From Devosia sp. YR412 (lineage in GTDB: Bacteria > Pseudomonadota > Alphaproteobacteria > Rhizobiales > Devosiaceae): a DNA stretch of 64,000 bases. Where the stretch lies: the NCBI RefSeq assembly GCF_900110945.1, contig NZ_FOFL01000002.1, positions 868,001 to 932,000 of the forward strand, given 5' to 3'. The position numbers and the translations under genes are program-made. Every line of letters begins with the position of its first letter. The stretch's first letter is position 1. Under the pieces are notes generated by a model, which ran no database searches, had not been told where the DNA came from, and saw only the letters and a list, made by a program, of their open reading frames with translations. Positions 26,685 through 36,011 of the stretch are shown in pieces.

Positions 26685-28272
26685 TTATGGGGAAGTCGCT
26701 TCCAACTCGTCGATCAGGCCCTCGATCATCGACAGGCCGAGCGACCAGAACTGGGGATCCTTGGCGTCCAGTCCGAACGGCTTCAACAGCTCGGAATGAT
26801 GCTTGCTCCCCCCGGCCTTGAGCAGCTCGAAATAGCGCTCTGCAAAGCCGTCGCTGGCCTTCTCATACTGTGCGTAGAGCGAGTTCACAAGGCAGTCACC
26901 AAAGGCGTAGGCGTAGACGTAGAAGGGCGAATGGATGAAGTGCGGAATGTAGGCCCAGAAGATGTCATAGCCTTCATTGGAGATGATCGCATCGCCTAGG
27001 GATTCCTTCTGCACATCGAGCCAGATCTGGTTGATCTCCTCCGTGCGCAGCTCACCTTGCCGGCGCGCCGTATGGACCCGCCGCTCGAAGGTGTAGAAGG
27101 CGATCTGCCGCACCACGGTGTTGAGCATGTCCTCCACCTTGCTCGACAGCAGGGCAAACCGCTGCTTCGGGTCGGTGGTATTGTTGAGCAGGTGACGGAA
27201 GGTCAGCATCTCGCCAAACACCGAAGCCGTCTCGGCCAGCGTCAGCGGCGTGTTCGCCAGGATCGGTCCCTGCGCCGCCGCCAGCCGCTGGTGCACGCCA
27301 TGGCCCAGCTCATGCGCCAAGGTCATGATATCGCGCGATCGGCCGAGGTAGTTGAGCATAAGATAAGGATGGGCGCTCGGCACGGTGGGATGGGCGAAGG
27401 CGCCCGACAGCTTGCCATCGCCGGTCGGCGCATCGATCCAGCCCGAGTCAAAGAACGGCGCGGCAACCTCGGCCAGCTCGGGCGAGAACTTGCCATAGGC
27501 CTCCATCACCGTTGTCGTAGCCGCGCCAGCGGTCGGAGATTTCCTTGTCCTTGGCCAGCACATTGGTGATGTGGGTGAACAGGCGACTATTGGCCGCCAG
27601 CGTCTTGCCCAACGCCTTGAAGGCGCTTTCGCGCTTCTTCTCGTCCTTTTCAGACAGCAGATGCAGCGTCGATTCCATGTTCAGCGTCTCGCCGTCCACC
27701 TCGAAGGTCAGGCTCGACAGCGTTTCGTCGAACAGCCGGTTCCAGGCCGAATAGGCCGTCGTGGACTTGTCGTGGAACAGCTCTTCCAGCTTGTCGTCGA
27801 GCTGATAGGGCTTGGCCTTGCGCAGCTCGGCAAACCAGGTGCGATAGCGCGCCAGCTCGGCATCTTTCTCAAAGGCCGCCTCGAGGTCAGCGTCCTCGAT
27901 CCGGTTCAGCTCCAGTTCGAAGAACAGCACTTTGGTGGAGAGGTTGGTCAGCGCCTCATTGGTATCGCCCATGAACTTGGCGCGGTCCGGGTCGGTCGCC
28001 TTCTGCGCATATTGCAGGAAAGAGAACGAGCCGATCTTGCCGCTGAGATCGCCCAGTTTTTCGCTGTCCTTGATCGCCGCAACCAGCTTGCCGGCCTTGG
28101 TCAGCTCGGTGAGCTTGCCCTTGTAATCCGCTTCGAACTGGCTCGCCAATGCCTTGGCCTGCTCCAGATCCGCCTTGAATTCCGGGCTATCCTTGCCGGG
28201 ATAAAGGTCGCTGAGGTCCCAAACCGGGAGGTTTCCGAACTGGTTGTGGCCCTTTTGAGCTTCTGCGGTCAT
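26685..28272 (-). pseudogene. pepF: Oligoendopeptidase F (M3B), frameshifted with internal deletion
   Basis: The N-terminal part (start 28272, MTAEAQKGHNQFGNLPVWDL, about 250 residues) and the C-terminal part (about 275 residues with the zinc motif HELGH and TLAETASVFGEM) are both clearly PepF. They lie in different frames. The first frame leaves homology after ISDRWRG at about 27522. Homology resumes in another frame at TVMEAYGKFSPEL. I estimate about 70-75 residues of the normal sequence (DIADSRH... to the ...WD region) are missing at the junction. The peptidase is probably dead unless the sequence is misassembled. Confidence 0.8.
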
Positions 28273-28367
28273 GGCACTCTCTCCGGCTGTTCTGATTTGC
28301 CGCGGACCTTAGCCAGCCGGGCTTGGGTTGGAAAGGGTGGCATCGGAACCCGACAAATTCCTCATGA

Positions 28368-28383
28368 TTAATCGCCCCTTAAC
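28368..28383 (+). promoter_or_regulatory. CtrA-type binding site upstream of the sigma-54 activator
   Basis: TTAATCGCCCCTTAAC matches TTAA-N7-TTAAC exactly and lies about 70 bases before the start of the regulator gene. Confidence 0.55.
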
Positions 28384-28451
28384 ACCCTCCGACCATGCTC
28401 CTCCCAAAACGGCACACGATTCGATGCCGCCCGAAGAAGACTGGAGCCTGG

Positions 28452-29939
28452 ATGACGCGCGTTCTCGTAGTCGATGATGATCCGGTACAATTGCGCCTCA
28501 CTGCCGAGGTGGCCAATCGCGCCGGCTTCAAGCCGCTCACCGCCACCGGCGGCGAGCAGGCCCTGACCATCCTGCGCGAAGACCGCAATATCGGCGCCAT
28601 GATCCTCGATCTGGTCATGCCCGATCTCGACGGCATGGGCGTGATGGATGCCATGCGCCGCGAGGGCCTGACCACGCCGGTCATCATCCAGACCGCCAAT
28701 GCGTCACTCGAAACCGTCATCTCGGCCATGCGCAATGGCGCGGCCGATTATTTCGCCAAGCCGGTCGCCCCCGAACGCCTGATCATTTCGCTGCGCAATG
28801 CCATGAAGCTCGATGCGCTCGAAGCCGCCATCCGCTCGGAACGCGCCCGCAAGGCCGGCACCTTTTCCAGCGCCGACATGATTGCCAAGGCGCCCAGCAT
28901 GGCCCGCGTACTGACCCTTTGCGCCAAGGCCGGCAAATCGACCATTCCTGTCCTGGTCGAAGGCGAGACCGGTACCGGCAAGGAATTGATTGCCCGCATC
29001 ATCCAAGGCTCCGGCGATCGCGCCGGCAAGCCGTTCATCACGGTCAACTGCGGCGCCATCCCGCCCAACCTGATCGACTCGGTGCTGTTCGGCCACAAGA
29101 AGGGCGCCTTCAATGGCGCCGTCACCGACCAGATCGGCAAAATCGCCGAAGCCCATAACGGCACGCTGTTCATCGACGAAGTCGGCGAACTGCCGCTCGA
29201 AACCCAGGTCAAGCTGCTGCGCGTGTTGCAGGATGGCGAGATCGAACCGCTCGGCGCCACGCGCCCCGAGCGCGTCAATGTCCGGATCATCTCGGCCACC
29301 AATCGCCGTCTGCTCAACCTCGCCAAATCCGGCGAATTCCGCGAAGACCTCTACTACCGCCTCAACGTCTTCCCGATCTATGTGCCACCGCTGCGCGAGC
29401 GCATGGAAGACATCCCCGAACTGATCGCCATGTTCATCGCCCGCTTCTCGGCCGAAGCCGGCAAGCGCGTGCTGGGCATTTCCCCGACGGCGCTGGATCT
29501 GCTGCTGAGCTATGACTGGCCGGGCAATATCCGCCAGCTCGAAAACGCCGTCTATCGCGCCATCGTCTTGACCGACGCGGCCTTCCTCGAAGCCGTGGAT
29601 TTCCCCCAGGTCTTCGCCCAGACCTCCGGCCGTGACATCGCCCTCAAGGCCATTGAATCCGTCCCCGTGGCCGCCGCGCCGACCCATATCGACATGGCCT
29701 CGGCACGCTTGCGCGCCGTGGAGAACGAACCAGCGCCAGCGCCCGACCGCTTCCTTGCCGCGACCGGCGAAATCGCCGCTCTGGCCGAGATTGAACGCGC
29801 CGCCATCGTCTTTGCCATCGAGCATCACGGCGGCCGCATGTCGCGCGTTGCACGTGCGCTCAAGATCGGTCGCTCGACGCTGTACCGCAAGCTGCACGAA
29901 TATGGCCTCGCCGAAGACCTGATCAACGACGCCGCCTGA
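28452..29939 (+). CDS. NtrC-family sigma-54 response regulator
   Basis: The ATG at 28452 (MTRVLVVDDD) with GGAG 8 bases upstream gives 495 residues. The receiver domain (1-120) has phosphoacceptor Asp53 in ILDLVMPD. The AAA+ domain (about 145-370) has Walker A GETGTGKE and Walker B LFIDEVGEL. The C-terminal helix-turn-helix ends RMSRVARALKIGRSTLYRKL. The sigma-54 contact loop reads GAFNGA instead of GAFTGA, with Asn221 replacing the key Thr. No histidine kinase is adjacent. A perfect CtrA-type box lies upstream, so cell-cycle or motility control is plausible. Confidence 0.9.
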   Translation: MTRVLVVDDDPVQLRLTAEVANRAGFKPLTATGGEQALTILREDRNIGAMILDLVMPDLDGMGVMDAMRREGLTTPVIIQTANASLETVISAMRNGAADYFAKPVAPERLIISLRNAMKLDALEAAIRSERARKAGTFSSADMIAKAPSMARVLTLCAKAGKSTIPVLVEGETGTGKELIARIIQGSGDRAGKPFITVNCGAIPPNLIDSVLFGHKKGAFNGAVTDQIGKIAEAHNGTLFIDEVGELPLETQVKLLRVLQDGEIEPLGATRPERVNVRIISATNRRLLNLAKSGEFREDLYYRLNVFPIYVPPLRERMEDIPELIAMFIARFSAEAGKRVLGISPTALDLLLSYDWPGNIRQLENAVYRAIVLTDAAFLEAVDFPQVFAQTSGRDIALKAIESVPVAAAPTHIDMASARLRAVENEPAPAPDRFLAATGEIAALAEIERAAIVFAIEHHGGRMSRVARALKIGRSTLYRKLHEYGLAEDLINDAA

Positions 29940-29992
29940 CGGCGCTTTCGCGCCGAAAAGAATCGGCTAGTCTCCCGCCCAGGGGGACCGCC

Positions 29993-30997
29993 ATGACAGC
30001 TTTGATCGAGGCCCGGGGCATCAGCAAACGCTTCCGGCAGCATAAGCGGTTTCCGGGGCTGCTCGGCGCCTTCAAGTCTCTGGTGACCACGGAATATACC
30101 GAGGTCACCGCCGTCTCCGACATCAGCTTCGACATCACTGCCGGCGAAGCCGTCGGCTATCTCGGCCCCAACGGGGCCGGCAAGTCCACCATGATCAAGA
30201 TGATGACCGGCATCCTGCTGCCCAGTGCCGGGACGCTCTCGGTGCTCGGCCGCACGCCGCATGCCGAGCGCATGGCCAATGCGCGCCAGATCGGCGTGGT
30301 CTTCGGCCAGCGCAGCCAGCTGTGGTGGGACCTGCCGTTGCTCGACAGTTTCACCCTGCACCAGCGCATCTATGAAATTCCCGCCGCTCGTTATCAGGAC
30401 AATCTCAAGCGCTTCAGCGCCCTGCTCGACCTGACGCCCTTTCTCGACCGCGCCGTGCGCCAGCTCAGCCTCGGCCAGCGCATGCGCGCCGAAATCGTCA
30501 TGTCGCTATTGCATGACCCAAAAATCCTCTTTCTCGACGAGCCGACCATCGGCCTCGACGTGGTCGCCAAGGACGCGGTGCGAAAGTTCCTCGCCGAGAT
30601 CAACCGCGAGCGCGGCGTCACCATCATCCTCACCACCCACGACCTGCAGGATATCGAAACCATCTGCCCCCGCCTGATCATGGTCGATCAGGCCAGGCTG
30701 ATCTTTGACGGCGAACTGACCCGCCTGCGCTCGGCCCTCGGTTCGGCGCGTCGCCTGACCCTCGAATTTGCCAGCGATCCCGGTCCGGTCCCGCTCAGCA
30801 GCGCCACGCTCACCAGCGACGAGGGCCTGCGCAAGCACTACCTGCTCGAACGCGATGACGTCTCCCTCGTGCAGGTGCTGGGCGAAGTCGGCAGCGACCG
30901 CGACCTCAAGGACGTCGCCCTGCATGAGCCCGATATCGAGGAGGTGATCCGCACCTTCTACCAGCGCCGCAATGCTGCAGCGGCGGCTGCGCAGTGA
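29993..30997 (+). CDS. ABC-2 exporter ATP-binding protein
   Basis: The 334-residue ATPase has Walker A GPNGAGKST (about residues 57-65), signature LSLGQRMRAEI and Walker B ILFLDEPTIGLD. The lead ISKRFRQHKRFPGLLGAFKSL and the C-terminal extension fit the COG4586 group, which always works with two ABC-2 permeases (COG4587, COG3694). Both follow here. The stop overlaps the next start (GTGA). The substrate of this exporter family is poorly known. Confidence 0.88.
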   Translation: MTALIEARGISKRFRQHKRFPGLLGAFKSLVTTEYTEVTAVSDISFDITAGEAVGYLGPNGAGKSTMIKMMTGILLPSAGTLSVLGRTPHAERMANARQIGVVFGQRSQLWWDLPLLDSFTLHQRIYEIPAARYQDNLKRFSALLDLTPFLDRAVRQLSLGQRMRAEIVMSLLHDPKILFLDEPTIGLDVVAKDAVRKFLAEINRERGVTIILTTHDLQDIETICPRLIMVDQARLIFDGELTRLRSALGSARRLTLEFASDPGPVPLSSATLTSDEGLRKHYLLERDDVSLVQVLGEVGSDRDLKDVALHEPDIEEVIRTFYQRRNAAAAAAQ

Positions 30998-31788
30998 GCG
31001 CCTATGCCGCCTTCGTGCGCAGCGGCTTTCTCACCAGCTTCGCCTATCGCAATGATGTCTGGGCCAATATTTTTGGCAAGCTGGTGCAGGTCTTCGCCCG
31101 CGTCGCTATCTGGCTGGCCGTGTATGCCGGCGCCACCATGGTCGATGGCATCAGCATTCAGGACATGATCACCTATGCCCTGCTCGGCGGCGTGGTGATG
31201 GGAGCCACGCGCTATGACCGGATCGTCCGCCATGTCGGCAATGCGCTCAAGACTGGCGACGTCGCCATCTGGCTGCTCAAGCCGGTACACTATCCGCTCT
31301 ACCTGCTCGCCATCGAGGCCGGTGCCTCGGCCTATACGTTCCTGCTCGCGGTCGTGCCCACCATCGTCATCGTCGCACTGGTCTATGGCATGTATCCGCC
31401 GACCAGCCTGTTCCACGGCGTAATATTTATCGCCTTCTGCGCCCTGAGCTTTCTCATCCATTTCCTCTGCGCTGCCATTTTCGGGATACTGGCCTTCTGG
31501 CTGATGACCGTCTTCTCACTCGAATGGCTGCTGCAGAGCCTGATCACGCTGCTCTCGGGCATGCTCATCCCCTTCTGGTTCTTCCCTGAACCCTTTGGCA
31601 CCATCGCCGCCCATCAGCCGCTGGCCTGGCTGGTCTACTACCCCTCCGCCGTCTGGCTCGGGCGCTTCGATATCCCCCAGACCCTCTTCTATTTCGGCCT
31701 CGGCCTTGCCTGGACTGTCCTGTTGGCTTTCGTCCTTGCCCTGCTATGGCGTCGCGCTGCCAATCGCATCACCGTGCAGGGGGGCTGA
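30994..31788 (+). CDS. ABC-2 family permease, first subunit
   Basis: The 264-residue protein starts at a GTG overlapping the ATPase stop. It has six hydrophobic segments and belongs with COG4587-type permeases. It has no signal peptide or enzymatic motif. It should pair with the next gene product in the inner membrane. The next start is 3 bases after its stop. Confidence 0.82.
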   Translation: MSAYAAFVRSGFLTSFAYRNDVWANIFGKLVQVFARVAIWLAVYAGATMVDGISIQDMITYALLGGVVMGATRYDRIVRHVGNALKTGDVAIWLLKPVHYPLYLLAIEAGASAYTFLLAVVPTIVIVALVYGMYPPTSLFHGVIFIAFCALSFLIHFLCAAIFGILAFWLMTVFSLEWLLQSLITLLSGMLIPFWFFPEPFGTIAAHQPLAWLVYYPSAVWLGRFDIPQTLFYFGLGLAWTVLLAFVLALLWRRAANRITVQGG

Positions 31789-31791
31789 GCC

Positions 31792-32592
31792 ATGCGCCAC
31801 CAACTCTCCATCCTGCCGCTGCTGGTGCGGATGTATGTCAAATCGCAGATGGAATATCGCGGCGCCTTCTGGCTCGACCGCTTGGCGCAGATCCTCTCCT
31901 ATGGCGCCGTACTGCTCGGCATGTGGATCCTGCTGCAGAAGTTCGACCTGCTCGGCGGCTGGAACTGGCCCGAGCTGGCGCTGCTGTTTTCCTTCCAGCT
32001 TCTCGCCTATGCGCTGGGCGCCTCGGTCAGCTTCACCCAATTGCGCGACCTCGAAGACCTGGTCCGTCTCGGCACGCTCGATGCCCTGCTCACCAAGCCG
32101 ATCAACACCTGGGCCTATCTGATCTTTTCCGGACTCAACGTCGGCTATGCCGGCCATATTGCCCTGGCCATCCCAGTCCTGATCTGGGCGCTGATGGCCG
32201 CCGGCGTGCAGTGGAGCCTCGGCACCGTATTGTTCTTTGCCGGCAGCCTGCTCAGCGCCACGCTGGTCACCGGCGCGGTCATCACCATGATCGGTGCCAC
32301 CGCCATGATCTGGGTCCGCTCCAACCACCTGTTCTCGATCTTTTTCGGCTTCTGGGAACTGACCCGCTATCCGATCAACATCTTCCCTACCGGCATCCAG
32401 GCCGTGCTGCTGACCGTGGTCCCGCTCGGCTATATCAGCGCCGTGCCCGTCGCCGTGCTGCTCGGCAAGCCGGTGCCGCTGCTCGGCGATTTCGCCGGGC
32501 TCGCCGCGCTGCTCGCCGGCCCGATCATCGCCCTGCTCGCCGTAGCCCATTGGCGCTACGCCCTCAGTCGCTACCAGGGCGCCGGCGGCTGA
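31792..32592 (+). CDS. ABC-2 family permease, second subunit
   Basis: The 266-residue protein has six hydrophobic segments. LRDLEDLVRLGTLDALLTKP (about residues 84-103) is the interface segment typical of COG3694 permeases, and FFGFWELTRYPINIFP is a second family landmark. It completes the three-gene exporter. A 138-base gap without a clear terminator precedes the mrp operon. Confidence 0.82.
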   Translation: MRHQLSILPLLVRMYVKSQMEYRGAFWLDRLAQILSYGAVLLGMWILLQKFDLLGGWNWPELALLFSFQLLAYALGASVSFTQLRDLEDLVRLGTLDALLTKPINTWAYLIFSGLNVGYAGHIALAIPVLIWALMAAGVQWSLGTVLFFAGSLLSATLVTGAVITMIGATAMIWVRSNHLFSIFFGFWELTRYPINIFPTGIQAVLLTVVPLGYISAVPVAVLLGKPVPLLGDFAGLAALLAGPIIALLAVAHWRYALSRYQGAGG

Positions 32593-32730
32593 GCTTCACC
32601 TGCGACTTTTCTGCCCTTCCGCCACATTCGGGGTTGCGCATTGCCCCCTCGCAGACCAAAACAATTTGAGCCGTTCTAAACAGGAACGCGCTTACCCACA
32701 TTTTGCCATCCGAAGGTGCCCCCCGCGATA

Positions 32731-35673
32731 ATGACGCCATCATTCTTGCTGACATTCGCATTGCTCGTGCCGTTCGGTGCAGCCCTCGTGGCCGCGCTGC
32801 TCCCTCAGAACGCCCGCAATGCCGAAGCCTGGTTAGCAGGAACCACCGCCGTCGCCGGTCTCGGCATCATGATCTACCTCTTCCCCCAGGTTGCCAATGG
32901 CAGCGTAGTGCGCCAGGAGATCGCCTGGATCCCGGCGCTAGGCCTCAACATCATCCTGCGCCTCGATGGCTTCGCCTGGCTGTTCGGCGTGTTGATCACC
33001 GGCGTAGGCCTGCTCGTTGTGCTCTATGCGCGCTATTACATGTCGCCCAAGGACCCGGTACCGCGCTTCTTCGCCTTCTTCCTCGCCTTCATGGGCTCCA
33101 TGCTGGGCCTGGTCATGTCCGGAAATATCATCCAGCTGGTGATTTTCTGGGAGCTGACCTCGCTCACCTCGTTCCTGCTGATCGGCTACTGGTTCCACCT
33201 CGCCCAGGCCCGCGATGGCGCCCGCATGGCTTTGACCGTGACCGGCCTCGGTGGCTTGGGCCTCCTCATCGGCATGCTGATCATCGGACAGATGGTGGGC
33301 AGCTATGATCTCGACGTGGTGCTCGATTCTGGCGACCTGATCCGCGAGCATCCGCTCTATTTGCCAGCGCTGCTGCTGGTGCTGCTCGGCGCCCTGACCA
33401 AGAGCGCGCAATTTCCCTTCCACTTCTGGCTACCGCACGCCATGGCCGCCCCGACCCCGGTCTCGGCCTATCTACACTCGGCCACCATGGTGAAGGCCGG
33501 CGTCTTCCTTTTGGTCCGCTTCTGGCCGGTGATGGCCGGCACCGATGCCTGGTTCTGGATCGTCACCTGCGCCGGCATGGCGACGCTGATCTTTGGCGCC
33601 TATGCCGCCATTTTCCAGACCGACCTCAAGGGCCTGCTCGCCTATTCGACCATCAGCCACCTCGGCCTGATCACCACCCTCCTCGGCATGTCGACGCCCT
33701 TGGCCACCGTGGCGGCGATCTTCCACATCGCCAACCACGCTACCTTCAAGGCCTCGCTGTTCATGGCCGCCGGCATCATCGACCACGAGATCGGCACGCG
33801 CGACATCCGAAAGCTCAGCGGCCTGTTCCGCTTCATGCCCTTTACCGCCACCCTCGCCATGGTCGCCTCCGCCGCCATGGCCGGCGTGCCTTTGCTCAAC
33901 GGTTTCCTCTCCAAGGAAATGTTCTTCGCCGAAGTGGCCGAGCGCGACGCCAATCCATTCGTCAACCTCGCCCTGCCGATCGGCGCCACCATCGCCAGCA
34001 TGTTCGCCGTGGTCTATTCGCTGCGCTTCGTGCACGGCGTCTTCTTCGGCCCCAAGCCCGAAGGCCTCGAAAAGGTGCCGCATGAGCCACCGGCCCTGAT
34101 GCGCCGGCCGATCGAAATCCTCGTCCTGCTCTGCCTTGTCGTCGGCGTCATCCCCGGCATTACCATCGCGCCCTATCTGGCCGCTGCGGTGGTGTCGGTC
34201 ACCGGCCCCGACACCCCCTATTATAGCCTCTCGGTCTGGCACGGCTGGAACCTCGCCCTCGCCATGAGCGGCGTCGCCCTGGTCGGTGGCGTGCTGCTCT
34301 ATTGGGCGCTCTATGGCTATCTCGCCCAGGGCGTCGACGGTCCGCCGCTGATCCGCCAGCTGCAGGGCAAGCGCATTTTCGAGCGCATCATGCTGACCAT
34401 CACCAGCAAATGGGCCCGCCGGCTCGAGGCGCGCTTCGGTACCCGCCGCCTGCAGCCGCAGCTCTTCCTGTTGTTCCTGCTCGCCGTCGCCCTTCCCGCC
34501 AGCCTGCTGATGAGCCGCCTCGGCGGCATCAATCTCAGCTTTGCCGGCTTCGACCCGGTGTTTGCATTGCTCTGGGCTATCGGCATTGTCTGCGCAGTCG
34601 CCGCCGCGCAACAGGCCAAGTTCCACCGTCTCGTGGCACTGATCCTGCTCGGCGGCACTGGCATCGTCACCTGCATCACCTTTGTCTGGTTTTCGGCCCC
34701 CGATCTCGCCATTACCCAGCTGCTGGTGGAAATCGTCACCACTGTGCTGATCCTGCTCGGCCTGCGCTGGCTGCCCAAGCGCGTCGAAGACCTCAGCGAC
34801 GAGGCCCAGGTCCTGAAAGCCCGCATCCGCCGCTATCGCGACCTCGTGCTGGCCGGCCTAGCCGGTGTCGGCATGACCGTCGTCGCCTATGCCGTGATGA
34901 CCCGGCAGATCCCCGAGGGCATCTCCGAATATTTCCTCGAAAACGCCTACAAGCTCGGCGGCGGTACCAATGTCGTCAACGTCATGCTGGTGGATTTCCG
35001 CGCCTTCGATACCTTGGGCGAAATCACCGTGCTCGGCATCGTCGCGCTGACGGTCTTTGCCGTGCTGCGCCGCTTCCGTCCGGCCAGCGAATCCATCGCC
35101 AAGCCCGAACAGCAGCGCATCCAGGCCGAATTCGACGACCGCGCCCCCGAGCGCAGCCAGGGCGATACGGTCAGTGAATATCTGCTGATCCCCTCGGTGA
35201 TCATGAACTGGATGTTCCCGGTGATCATCGTGCTCGCCGTGCATCTCTTCCTGCGCGGCCACGACCAGCCCGGCGGCGGCTTTGCAGCCGGCATCGTCAT
35301 GTCGATCGGCTTCATCCTGCAATATATGGCCGGCGGCACGCGCTGGGTCGAAGACCGCCTGCGCATCCTGCCCGTCCGCTGGATCGGCTCGGGGCTGCTG
35401 CTGGCGCTGCTGGTTGGCGTTGCCGCGCAGTTCGTCGGCTATCCCTTCATGACCACCGCCTTCCAATATGCCGAAATCCCCTGGATCGGCCGTGTCCCCA
35501 TGGCCTCGGCACTGATCTTTGACCTCGGCGTCTTCAGCCTGGTCGTCGGCGCCACCGTGCTGATCCTGATCGCCTTGGCCCACCAGTCGGTGCGCTCGCC
35601 CAAGGCGGCACGCCATGCCGCTCCGATCAAGCAGGCCGAAGTCTCCCCTGACGCACCGGTGGAGAGCCGCTGA
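32731..35673 (+). CDS. mrpA: Mrp antiporter subunit A (fused A-B)
   Basis: I prefer the ATG at 32731 (MTPSFLLTFALLVPFGAALV), giving 980 residues. The GTG at 32716 adds five. The first 500 residues are an ND5/NuoL-like antiporter core (ALTKSAQFPFHFWLPHAMAA, then LLAYSTISHLGLI). Middle segments resemble ND6. The last 190 residues are an MrpB-type domain (LFLRGHDQPGGGFAAGIVMS), so B is fused to A as in rhizobial Pha systems. The complex exchanges cytoplasmic Na+ or K+ for protons and supports growth at high pH or salt. Confidence 0.95.
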   Translation: MTPSFLLTFALLVPFGAALVAALLPQNARNAEAWLAGTTAVAGLGIMIYLFPQVANGSVVRQEIAWIPALGLNIILRLDGFAWLFGVLITGVGLLVVLYARYYMSPKDPVPRFFAFFLAFMGSMLGLVMSGNIIQLVIFWELTSLTSFLLIGYWFHLAQARDGARMALTVTGLGGLGLLIGMLIIGQMVGSYDLDVVLDSGDLIREHPLYLPALLLVLLGALTKSAQFPFHFWLPHAMAAPTPVSAYLHSATMVKAGVFLLVRFWPVMAGTDAWFWIVTCAGMATLIFGAYAAIFQTDLKGLLAYSTISHLGLITTLLGMSTPLATVAAIFHIANHATFKASLFMAAGIIDHEIGTRDIRKLSGLFRFMPFTATLAMVASAAMAGVPLLNGFLSKEMFFAEVAERDANPFVNLALPIGATIASMFAVVYSLRFVHGVFFGPKPEGLEKVPHEPPALMRRPIEILVLLCLVVGVIPGITIAPYLAAAVVSVTGPDTPYYSLSVWHGWNLALAMSGVALVGGVLLYWALYGYLAQGVDGPPLIRQLQGKRIFERIMLTITSKWARRLEARFGTRRLQPQLFLLFLLAVALPASLLMSRLGGINLSFAGFDPVFALLWAIGIVCAVAAAQQAKFHRLVALILLGGTGIVTCITFVWFSAPDLAITQLLVEIVTTVLILLGLRWLPKRVEDLSDEAQVLKARIRRYRDLVLAGLAGVGMTVVAYAVMTRQIPEGISEYFLENAYKLGGGTNVVNVMLVDFRAFDTLGEITVLGIVALTVFAVLRRFRPASESIAKPEQQRIQAEFDDRAPERSQGDTVSEYLLIPSVIMNWMFPVIIVLAVHLFLRGHDQPGGGFAAGIVMSIGFILQYMAGGTRWVEDRLRILPVRWIGSGLLLALLVGVAAQFVGYPFMTTAFQYAEIPWIGRVPMASALIFDLGVFSLVVGATVLILIALAHQSVRSPKAARHAAPIKQAEVSPDAPVESR

Positions 35674-36011
35674 TGGAACTCATTCTCGCCATCGGCATCG
35701 GTGTCCTGACCTCCTGCGGCGTCTATCTGATGCTGCGCCCGCGCACCTTCCAGGTCATCATCGGTCTCTCTTTGCTGTCCTATGCGGTCAATCTCTTCAT
35801 CTTCGCCATGGGCCGCCTCAAGACCGGCGCTGCGCCGGTCACCGCCAGCGGCGCCATTGACCCGACCCAGTTCACAGACCCGGTGCCGCAAGCGCTGGTG
35901 CTGACCGCTATCGTCATCGGCTTCGCCATGACCGCGCTTTTCCTCGTCGTCATGCTGGCCGCCCGCGGCGTCACCGGCACCGACCATGTCGATGGCAGGG
36001 AGCAGCGCTGA
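35673..36011 (+). CDS. mrpC: Mrp antiporter subunit C
   Basis: The 112-residue protein has three membrane helices and the NuoK-like landmark GVYLMLRPRTFQVIIGLSLL. TDPVPQALVLTAIVIGFA is typical of MrpC. Its start overlaps the mrpA stop by one base (TGATG), and its own stop overlaps the mrpD start the same way. Confidence 0.95.
   Translation: MELILAIGIGVLTSCGVYLMLRPRTFQVIIGLSLLSYAVNLFIFAMGRLKTGAAPVTASGAIDPTQFTDPVPQALVLTAIVIGFAMTALFLVVMLAARGVTGTDHVDGREQR

Noticed and set aside
26685..28272. Two separate intact genes for the pepF halves
   Set aside because: Each half lacks part of the M3B fold and they join in different frames at one point, so one broken gene is simpler.
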